Shown: piece by piece, positions 55,415 through 64,000 of the stretch
Position numbering within the stretch: position 1 is the stretch's first letter
How the letters are laid out: each line of letters begins with the position of its first letter
The notes under the pieces: model-generated
What the model was told of the DNA's origin: nothing
What the model saw: only the letters and a program-made list of their open reading frames with translations
Databases searched by the model: none
Assembly (NCBI RefSeq): GCF_025370935.1
Contig: NC_133485.1
Span: forward strand, 16,845,457-16,909,456
Direction: 5' to 3'
DNA from: Choristoneura fumiferana
Taxonomy: Eukaryota > Arthropoda > Insecta > Lepidoptera > Tortricidae
Length of the DNA stretch: 64,000 nt
Translations under genes and position numbers: made by a program

Positions 55415-56650
55415 AAAATCAATTTGATTTCATCTACAGCGTGTATGCAATATCGTGGCTGTTTTTATTTTACATTTCATTTTAAAGTTCCTTATCGGAA
55501 CAAACATAAATTTGTATCGGAAATCTGAACAAGCCTTAACGAGATGCCGGCTCAGTGTAATTTTAATGAGTGGACTTGAAGTGTGCTCATGTTAAAGCAG
55601 CGAACCGAACATGGATCAGATTATTAAGAATACATGAATATCCAATAATGTTTCATAATTTTTTTACTAATAAACAGGAGGAGTCCACGGGCTTGTCTTT
55701 AAATGCTTTTAAGCATCTTAAGGAATATTATCACAATGTGAAACATGTTAAAGTAATGACAATGAATAATTTTATGATAGGAAATAATAAAACGTGCATG
55801 AATTTTTAAGTCTATATACGTTCTTGAAACTGGAACACAATCGGTGAGATTGCCAATTCCGTTATGTGTATTTTTTATTTTTTCACATAATTGATTATGA
55901 CACATATGGCTTTTAAATTAAATGCCAAAATCCATCTATCAAAAAAATGCACTTTGTGAATGTTTTTTTTTTTGTAAAAGCAAACAATTTTATTTTTTTT
56001 TACTTTTGAAACGTTTTTTTAAGACAGCCTGACTTTTATTTCAAACACAATCACGCGAGGCATTATTCGCGTGAAGCTTGAGTAATAACCGAAAAAAAAA
56101 CACAAATTTATTATTGAAACCCTGTTGTTGAGAACAAATGAATAAATAATAAAAGGTTTTGATTGTACGTAATAATAGGCTCGCAAAAGATCTTATGGAG
56201 AGGCATTTCAACCCGTTTTAAAATAAGCGACAGTTTAACAATATTGAGAACTATTCTTTTAGTGATAACTTTAAGAAATACTCAAAAATTGCACCACCAA
56301 TGTCAAAATCCATGTCAGTAATCATTCATCTTAAAAAAGTCTATACTGGCTGGTAAAATTCCTGTCCAAAAAAAAACAAATTAAAAAAAAAAACGCGACG
56401 ATTCCAGCCAGTGCGCCACAAACGAAGCCAGAATTTAGTTTTAAAAAAACTAAGTAATACTTTTTGGTAGCATTTGCCTCTTATTTGCCTCGTGTGAGAG
56501 CTAGGAGAAAGATTTTTAAATCAAATACATTTTAAAAGAAAGCGTCAGATTGACTTAACAACCTGAATTCAACTAAAATTAGATAAGTACTCGTATTTGC
56601 CTTAAACTTAATTAAAAAAACGCGTTTCAAAGGTAAAATGACTAAGTTTA
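55415..56650. other. A+T-rich DNA, no feature seen
   Basis: No coding region or repeat recognised. Frame 55570-55809 has no domain. Confidence 0.4.
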
Positions 56651-56654
56651 TTGA

Positions 56655-57000
56655 TTTACTAGTTTACCCGCGGCTTCTCACGCGTAAACTATTCGATCTG
56701 ATACAATTGAAATTTCGGGATTTTATAAAATTCCCCTGCGAATTCCCAAAATTCATATCGTGGTCTCCATGTGGTCTCCAAGCCCAGTGGTTGTTGATTC
56801 GAGATTTTATCCCTATCCTTTGGGAATATCGGAATAAAAAGTAGCCTATGTGTGATTCCAGATGTCCAGCTATCTACATACCAAACGTCATCCGTCTAGC
56901 CAGTGGTTTTGATTCGAGATTTTAACTATCCCACACACACACACACACACACAAGTACACACACACACACACAGATGTCCAGCTTTATACAAACTTATCT
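56655..57000 (+). repeat. Diverged 'GCCCGCG' repeat with (CA)n
   Basis: TAGTTTACCCGCGGCTTCTC and GGAATAAAAAGTAGCCTATG place it in the 22.8-kb family. A CA microsatellite lies at about 56933-56972. Confidence 0.65.
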
Positions 57001-57417
57001 AAATTCTAGCCTTTAGTGAAGGAGTACATTGTACACACAACACACACTACCACGCGTATAATACAAACAAACAGTTTTGTAAACATCTACAACGTGCGGA
57101 ACTAAGTACTTACTTAAATATTCCTTCTCACCTTATTTATAAACATTTGTTACTCTTAAGTAACTCTTATTTTATCAAAAATTTACTTTTATTTATTTTA
57201 CTAAAATTGTGGACTCATCACAGGATACCGACTGACTGTTGGACCCATTTTTAAAAACCTAATTTCCTTTTTGAAGGTCTTAAAACTTTCTGACATCTGA
57301 TTAGTTCGACACGGGTACTGCTCAGTTATTTGGGGTTTTGCCTCAAATATTTAAAGGGTACTTTTACAACGCGTTAGAAAATAGCGAATATTCATTAAAG
57401 CCAAAAATAAGGATATC

Positions 57418-57590
57418 GAAAATACAAACTGAGACATGGATGCACAGAAAAACCAGAAAAAGAGACCAGCACTGGGAATCGAACCCAGGTACTCAGCATT
57501 CCGTGCTGCGTGCTATAACCCCTACACCACTGCTGGACAGGAATCTAGACACGAATTTTTCCTATGCATACATATCTCAGACTCCAAAAA
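57418..57590 (-). mobile_element. tRNA-derived SINE family 2, copy 2
   Basis: Nearly identical to 36220-36390. The box B-like word on the minus strand is GGGTTCGATTCCCAG, closer to a tRNA consensus than in copy 1. Confidence 0.78.
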
Positions 57591-57652
57591 GCCAATCATA
57601 AAAATAAGGATGACCAGCCATCAGACTGCATAGGCTAGTGTCTTTAGGAGCG

Positions 57653-57872
57653 TTTATACCTGCTGAGCTGGCAACGTTGCATTTTTGTTAGTTTATCTCG
57701 ATTATGCCATAAAAATTGAATGAAACCGATTAATTCGTTTTTAAGGAATATAAAAGTCTATCACGAATAATTATTGGAGTAGACACATTAATTTATATAT
57801 TAGGAACAGTTCTATCAGACCACATTTTTAAAACTAACAAAAATGCAACGTTGCCAGCTCAGATGGTATAAA
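57653..57872. mobile_element. Fold-back MITE 'M57', copy 2
   Basis: Ends GTTTATACCTGCTGAGCTGG (left) and CCAGCTCAGATGGTATAAAC (right). The inverted match runs about 43 bp through GCAACGTTGCATTTTTGTTAG. It shares the AAGTCTATCACGAATAATTA and GAGTAGACACATTAA blocks with copy 1. Confidence 0.8.
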
Positions 57873-57879
57873 CTAATTA

Positions 57880-58660
57880 GTATGTCAATACGGTATTTGT
57901 CTATTTTGTATATGTTTTATAAATTTAAACTACACGATGCCTGTTATCGAATAGAAAAACAATTTTTAAGCTACCTTTACAAATAACAAAGTTATAAAGG
58001 ATCTAAATTCAAGATTAGACAGAGAAACACATACTGGCATGTGACGTCACACGCCAGTACCGCCATACTCGCTGCATAGAAAAAAGCGTTTGAGAAAGAG
58101 ACAGGTATATAGAAAAAAAAAAACACTATTAATCCAATTTTCAACCGATTTAAATTTTCTCTTCGCTAAACACTATCTGTATATCTAATAATATTAAGAT
58201 GGCAAAATCAGGAGGTGTCAAATACCGTATTAGATACAGTGCAGTGGTGTAGCGTGGGTAATAACAGCCGCCAGGGGCGGACGAAAAATTTGCCGCCCTA
58301 GTGTTTAGGTTTTAAAAAGCTAAGATGTCATTTTTGGATATAGTTAGTATTATATTAAGATATGAAGGTGTTGAAGAACTATTACATAAGATACTTAACA
58401 CCTGATTACCTTATCTTAGACGAAAATTTTACTTCATACGCTAGAGCATAAAGTCATTTTATGTCGCTTAGATCCAGCATAAATACGAACTTTACGAGCA
58501 TAAGAAGAGAAATAATGTTTTTGTATGTCTGTTTGGCCAGCTGTCAGGCCGCTTGCTCTTCTAGCCATGATAGGATTGCATTTATAAACTTTCAGACTGG
58601 GCACGGTAAATAGAGGGATTCAAAAAACGCAATCAAGTTTAAAGTAGGTAATGATTTATA
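57880..58660. other. Mixed DNA
   Basis: CAGTGGTGTAGCGTGGGTAA (about 58242) resembles one end of a hAT-type element, without a visible partner. Nothing else recognised. Confidence 0.35.
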
Positions 58661-58674
58661 TAACTATCTTCTAA

Positions 58675-59160
58675 CGGAAAAAGGCCGGATGGTGACACCT
58701 TAGTGCCTTGGACTTTGGGACGAACTTTGGTGTGGGACGCGACGTGTGTCGACACTCTTGCCGCGTCTCACATCCAGAGCACCGCGCTCAGAGCTGGGGC
58801 GGCTGCTGAACAGGCTCAGATAAACAAGCGCCGCAAATACTCAGCTTTAACAAACTATCATGAGTTTGCAGCGCTTGCTTTCGAGACAATGGGTCCATGG
58901 TCGGAAGACACAAAAAAATTATCAAGGACCTATCTACTCGTCTGGTTTTGGCCTCAGGTGACCCCAGGGCTGGCACTTACCTCTCGCAAAGATTAGGAAT
59001 AACAGTTCAGAGAGGTAATGCTGCCAGTGTCTTGGGGTCAATGCCTGGGGCAGAAAATTTGGATGAAGTTTTTTTTTGTAACATAGTTTAGTTTATAAAT
59101 AGTTTTAGTCTTGTATATTAGATAGTTTGTAAATAAAAGTATTTTATACCAAAAAAAAAA
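58675..59160 (+). pseudogene. LINE-type retroelement C-terminus with poly(A) tail
   Basis: Translation reads KRPDGDTLVPW, then VWDATCVDTLA, RAGAAAEQAQ, ETMGPW and, after one frame break, RAGTYLSQRLGI and QRGNAASVLGSMP before the stop at about 59089. I recall this run of blocks at the C-terminus of reverse-transcriptase proteins predicted in many animal genomes. The 3' untranslated part has AATAAA (about 59132) and ends in a run of A (59153-59165). The break falls in the A run at 58912-58918. 5'-truncated. Confidence 0.72.
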
Positions 59161-59833
59161 AAAAACTATCTTCCTGTACATTTTAAACAGTTAGATTAGA
59201 TTAGATTAGATTTATTTATTACCTTTTGAAAAAATACATTATAAGCACATGTCAGTTAATTACAAGAAATTCACAAAAGGATCGTCAAATTTATAAAAAA
59301 TAAATAATCTTATTAAGTATAATAAATAGTCAGCGATAATAAAAAATAAATAAATTTAAAATGTCAAATTAGAATTAAATTCAATAATAATAATTAAAAG
59401 CAAACAAGAATATTCTTAAATCTAAGTAAAATTTATGCAATAGAACCAAACGAACAATCAAATTTTAAAATGCCCAGAAATACAATAAAATTAAATATGA
59501 AATTAAAATTCAGTTCACAAAACTGTGAAAAATGATATCAAACAAAACAGAGTACAAAACAAGGTAAGTACATAAAAACAAAAATGAAATGCATATATTA
59601 TGATGTCAACATAAATCTCACTGTATTCTTTTAAAGAGTACAATGACTTGTCTAAAAGAAGTTTTTTAGTGTGCGTCCAAATGTCTCATCCGAACATTCA
59701 TTTTTTATGTCCGCGGGTAGCCGTTCATAAAGCCTAGGGCCCAAGACGCGCGGGTTTTTATCAAGCTTGCGCCAACCGCCGCGGCACTGCTTGCAGTCGC
59801 CCGTCTGGCGGGTTATTCTGCCTGGGATATTGA

Positions 59834-60693
59834 TGTCGGCGGCCGATCGTAAAATCCGCCAGATCACGAAATTCCTAGGCATATCGTGAAATGCCGCCAT
59901 TTCATGAATTGGCTAAGGGACATCCGCCATATCGTTAAAAACTCACCGTTTAACGATTTGCCTAGTGACGTTTAGGCAGATCATGAAATTCCTAGGCATA
60001 TCATGAAGCGCCGCCGTTTCATGATTTGGCCAGTTTAGGCAGATCATGAAATTCCTAGGCATATCATGAAACGCCGCCATATCGGTTCTGGCACATCGCC
60101 GGCCGCTGCCGCGGCACGCTCGCTTCGCTCGCTCGGCTCGTGCGTCGTGATCACAATTAATACTAACCACTCCTCGCTTCGCTCGTCGTACCTAATTTTT
60201 TCTATATAAATAAATAACAACTAGTGAATACTTTATGTATCAACAAAATACTAACCTCTAAAATACGGGCAGACGTCCATGGTTTTTTCATATTGTGCAC
60301 AGAATCCGTTTGATTCACAAAAAAGAACGGAGCTGATGTTCAAAAGCTTATTTTGCACTTCTATTTTGAATTCAATCTCTAGTTTCGGTTTAAGGATCAT
60401 TTTGTTGCGACGCCAACATTTTTCACGCGCTAAACAAAACACGACCGGTCAGCTGGTCACGGCCGCCATTGCATACGCAGCGCCACCAGTGGCCAAAAAA
60501 GAAACTATTTACGATGTGCCCGGTATAGAGCTAGGAATATCGACGAATGCGTTGCTCTAATCGATCTGCCGTATTATTTCTCAGGCACATCGTGATATGC
60601 CTGGCCAACGTTTAGGCATATCACGAAATGGCGCGTTTCACGATATGCCTAGGAATTTCGTGATCTGGCGGATTTTACGATCGGCCGCCGACA
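59834..60693. mobile_element. 860-bp TIR element inserted in the LINE
   Basis: Begins TGTCGGCGGCCGATCGTAAA and ends in its exact reverse complement; the perfect inverted repeat runs 58 bp. TTGA flanks both sides (59830-59833 and 60694-60697), and removing element plus one TTGA restores the LINE reading frame. The interior is CG-rich on the left with tandem subrepeats, and no transposase is visible. TGT...ACA ends with a 4-bp duplication recall Ginger-type DNA transposons, but this is only a suggestion. Confidence 0.9.
59966..60077. repeat. Tandem subrepeats inside the TIR element
   Basis: The block TTTAGGCAGATCATGAAATT followed by CCTAGGCATATCATGAA and a CGCCGCC word occurs twice (from about 59970 and 60031). 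Related GCATATCGTGAAA words fill both terminal repeats. Confidence 0.8.
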
Positions 60694-61810
60694 TTGACAC
60701 GTTTAAACGAATTAATATTTTGGCGTGTAAACATAATAATATCGTAAACGTACTGCGAATAATGCGTCAATATCCCAAATTTCTTAAATTGGTCCCTGCA
60801 AGAGTCCCTAGGCCTTAATCCTGCCATCGTGCGCAGAGCTCGCTTCTGGATTTTAAACACTCTGTCAGAGTTTGTCGAATTTCCCCACAAGATGATGCCG
60901 TACGACAAGAGTGTATGAAAATGAGCATGATACATTTGGATTAAGGCTTTCCCGGACATAAGAGGCCTAAGTTTTCGTAAGGCAAAGACGATACTGCACA
61001 ATTTTTCACAAAGCTTGTCCACATGCTCTTTCCATGTTAATCCAGCGTCAATTTCAAATCCCAGAAACCTGCTCGTACTGCACAGCGGCAGTGGACTTTG
61101 AACATGAGAAGTCTCACATGGTTCCTGGTCTTAAACAGCACCACGTTGGACTTTGTGACGTTCATAAATAAGCCCATTTGCCGCAAACCACTCCCTCAGC
61201 TGATTGCACACGTCACTCATCCTTTCCTCGAGCTGCATATAACTACTAGCTCTCACTACTACCGTTGTGTCATCCGCAAACAACACCACTAGACCATCAG
61301 CAACAGAGGCAACGAGATCATTAATAAAGAGCAGAAAAAGAGTGTTCCCAAGGCGGACCCTTGTGGATTCCAATATTAACATTACCCGGCCTAGATTTGA
61401 CCCTCTTTCCGTGAATTTGAACCGAGACCGTCTGTTTTCTGTCTTCAAGAAAAGATTTAAATATCTGCAAGGCTTTATTTTTAATTCCATAGTGTTTGAT
61501 CTTTTCTAACAGTAACTGATGATTTATTACATCAAATGCCTTGGAGAGGTCACAAAATATACCTGCAACTTTATTTTTGTCGTCCAGAGCCGTTGTAATG
61601 CAATCATATAGTTTATACGCAGCTAGTGTAGTAGATCTGTTTTTCCTATAGGCAAATTGTTTGTCAGTCAGTAGGTCATTTGTCTCAAGATGGCGCATTA
61701 AGCTATCCGATAAATCGACTCAATAATTTTTGAGATATTTGGCACTATGGTTATCGGTCTATGGCTATCTGCGGAACATCTGTCTCCTTATTCTGTCATC
61801 TGTCTGTTAT

Positions 61811-61879
61811 TCATTCCAATGCGGAAGGCCTATGTCCAACAGTGGACGTCCTATGGCTGATATGATGAAGATGATGAGT
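61811..61879 (+). pseudogene. RTE LINE 3' terminus, last codons only
   Basis: GGAAGGCCTATGTCCAACAG, then TGGACGTCCTATGGCTGAT and GATGAAGATGATGA, the shared RTE tail. It lies just upstream of the Jockey/CR1-like LINE's truncation point. Confidence 0.75.
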
Positions 61880-62460
61880 TATTCAATTAACACCTTGTGT
61901 GAATATTAAGAGATTTTGAACCCACGAAATTTATAAAGTTTAACGAATTTTTTTGATTTAAAATGAAAATTTGGTTAATTTCAAATGACTGTAAGCAAAT
62001 TCTGGTAAACTCCAAGTTTTCTGCGTCCAAAAACTCATTCATTTCCGTCTCACAATACAAACGCAAGCACGACCCCAAAATCTTACGATAAAAAGCTAAA
62101 ATACACGCCCCTAGCACACTGGTTCGACGTCGAAAATTTTGCACAAAATGCCCAGAAGATTTCGTCAGGCCACACTGACGTAATACGTTTTTTCGCAGCA
62201 AATAAAAAGTGTCACGTCTCTTTGTCGGTAGGATTTTGAGCGTTCATTTTCGTCGGAATCGGTTTTTGTCATGATAAATTGGAATTTACGGATTAAGATG
62301 TCCTGAGGCTTGGAGTTTTTACGCTGATTTTTAATAGCAGTAGATCCTTATTCGTGGAAATCGAGCGTGAACGAGGTTTTAAGAGCTTGGCAGAGGAAAC
62401 GATAACGACTGCTGACGCGAATTCAAATGGTTGGAAGTTAAAGTCATACTTGTCGATAGT
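61880..62460. other. Unassigned DNA
   Basis: The frame at 62201-61887 (minus) shows no domain, and no repeat is recognised. Confidence 0.35.
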
Positions 62461-62465
62461 TTAGT

Positions 62466-62738
62466 TTGTGCAAGATCCGTCCGGATTTCTACCACTATCT
62501 TGCTCGCTAATCCTGCCGTGAAGCAGCAGTGCTTGCATTGTTGTGTTTCGGCGTGGAGAGTAAGACAGCCGGTGAAATTACTGCCCCTTGATGTATCTCA
62601 TCTTAGGCCTCTAGGTTGGCAACGCGTCTGCAATACCCCTGGTGTTGCAGATGTTTTATGGGCGGTGGTGATCTCTTACCATCAGGAGACCCACTTGCTC
62701 GTTTGCTATCCAGTCAAATAAAAAAAAAGAAAAAAAAC
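62466..62738 (+). mobile_element. Retroposon 'R', copy
   Basis: GTGCAAGATCCGTCCGGATT to TCCAGTCAAATAAAAAAAA. It lacks the first dozen bases of the unit. The frame across it is open to a TTATGGGC change near 62655. Confidence 0.85.
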
Positions 62739-62739
62739 G

Positions 62740-64000
62740 GTAGTTAAATGTTTTGATTCGTGCTCTAAAGATTACCTACGTACAAATTTAAAAGCAAGCC
62801 CAGAAATAACCTAGCGTAAAGTTTATCTTTTGTTTTTCGTATAACAGACCCGTGATTGCACCCTCACTTGATAAAGAGTGCAATGAGGGCAAAGGTGTAT
62901 CTGGTTCAGTAACAGCCTATTCAGTATAGCTTTGAGGTGCGCTAGGTTGTATCTATCTGGAAATACGTACACGATAGGTGCAAATTCCACTTTAGCAGTT
63001 TGTGTTAGGAAAGATGAAATGAACCGCTTTGTGCGGGCCAATTGAATATCAACTACATATATATTAGAATGAAGAAGATGAGAGAAGTTACTTAAAGTGA
63101 ATTTTCTATATTTATCTAACAATCAGTACATATCTGAATCTTTAAAATTGATTTATACCCAGTTTTTTGAACTAAAAAAGATTTTTTTTAAATAAAAAGT
63201 AAAATCGACTCCAAAAAAATTACAGAAAATGGATCCGAGCTAGTAGGTACCTAGAAAAATATGTTCAAGGGTTTTGTAGTCGGTTCCATTTTTTGTTATT
63301 TTTTATTTATTTTTTGAGTCGGTTTTACTTTTTTGTTAAAAATTTTCTTTATTTCTCCCAATAACGGCTTAGTTACGTTGTTTCATAACAGAGTTCCGTT
63401 GCCTCGGCTTCAGCATCAGATCAGTTCGAAAGAATCATTAACTTAAAGCTTCTTCTTAGTCGCTTATCTAGGTATATTAATCATGATCGTTTATAGACGA
63501 GCGAGCATTACTTAGCTTTGACGAGTTCCATTGGTCATCATACGGTCTTCTTCATCAGGTCCAGTTTACCAAATGATACTTTCTGAATGTAAATGCTTAT
63601 CTTAATGCTAAAAATGCCAAAATCGCCTATAACATTTGAGGTTTGCCCTCTATTTCCCTAGGATCCCATCACCAGATCTTGACTTGGTGACAATGAGACT
63701 ACTTCAGAAAAGTACTCTTTCGAATAAAAAAAAGAATTTTGAAAATCGGTCCATACTTGACTGAGTAATCGGTGAACATACATAAAAAAAATACAAACAT
63801 TGGTACATACAACCTCCTCCTTTTTTGAAGTCGGTTAAAAATGTCGATAAAGTAGTAATGTAGACACTGAAACTCAGATAGACCAAACAACGTAACCGAG
63901 ACGTGTCTGGAGCTTTTGGAATAGTCTTAGAGCGTACCTTCTTTTTGCAAAAACTAGAGCATTAAAAATATAATAATAGAAATAGAAATATTTTATTCTC
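62740..64000. other. A+T-rich DNA with a dispersed repeat
   Basis: 63186-63336 has an inverted pair (AAAAAGTAAAATCGACTCC against GAGTCGGTTTTACTTTTTT), and 63720-63845 ends TTTTTTGAAGTCGGTTAAAA, a word type I associate with lepidopteran repeats. No coding region recognised. Confidence 0.45.

Larger units (their letters stand above)
59190..61790 (-). pseudogene. Jockey/CR1-like LINE, 5'-truncated and split
   Basis: Reading on the minus strand from 61790: RPITIVPNISKIIE, then DKQFAYRKNRSTTLAA, GIFCDLSKAFDVINH (motif A), LFLLFINDL, LFADDTTVVV (catalytic FADD) and a thumb-like RKLRPLMSGKALIQMYHAHF, followed by LLSYGIILWGNS and IQKRALRTM to about 60698. After the 860-bp insertion the C-terminus resumes (LGPRLYERLPADIKNE) and stops near 59652. 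The 3' end carries four CTAAT-type repeats (about 59195-59212). Frame breaks near 61390-61355 and 61120-61030 are small. Confidence 0.85.

Noticed and set aside
56933..56972. CA-rich microsatellite as a notable structure
   Set aside because: Ordinary simple repeat at the end of a dispersed repeat.

Overview
The window looks like a repeat-rich, gene-poor stretch of an insect genome, most likely a moth or butterfly. The evidence is the repertoire: RTE-type LINE tails ending in (GAT)n, tRNA-headed SINEs sharing that tail, LINE 3' ends with (TTTGAC)n or (TTGAAT)n tails, BEL/Pao retrotransposons, many A+T-rich MITEs, and dispersed repeats that I associate with Lepidoptera. I recognise no host protein-coding gene, rRNA gene or functional tRNA gene. 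Nearly every recognisable coding stretch belongs to a transposable element. The Lepidoptera call is inference from repeat style; no single sequence proves it.

Layout. 1-11.4 kb is one copy (A) of a segment whose second copy (B) lies at 28.9-32.5 kb. In copy A a small retroposon fragment inserted (7-bp target duplication), and a BEL/Pao element (686-7520, 5-bp target duplication, near-identical LTRs) later inserted inside it. Copy B keeps the empty site. 11.4-13.2 kb holds a direct duplication, a MITE and an RTE fragment. 13.5-17.5 kb is a second, different BEL/Pao element on the minus strand, truncated by an assembly gap. An isolated 725-bp piece, nearly identical to the first element's gag/protease, sits between two N-runs (17470-18088 and 18814-18913). 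19-28 kb holds LINE tails, a candidate solo LTR, a tandem array of palindromic 90-bp units and MITEs in otherwise plain A+T-rich DNA.

32.5-58.6 kb is a mosaic of SINEs, LINE tails, fold-back elements and dispersed repeats. Standouts are a 593-bp hAT-like MITE with an exact 8-bp target duplication (43.4-44.0 kb), a near-perfect 114-bp-arm hairpin (50.5-50.8 kb) and a three-copy repeat carrying a hammerhead-ribozyme-like core (37.8, 51.0 and 54.7 kb). 58.6-61.8 kb has a LINE C-terminus with a poly(A) tail and, on the minus strand, a Jockey/CR1-like LINE split by an 860-bp element with 58-bp perfect terminal inverted repeats and a 4-bp target duplication.

A recurring pattern is that frame breaks in transposon coding regions are mostly single-base losses, usually in homopolymer runs, on both strands and in unrelated elements. 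In the first BEL/Pao element these sit beside almost identical LTRs. Consensus error in the assembly is therefore a serious alternative to real decay.
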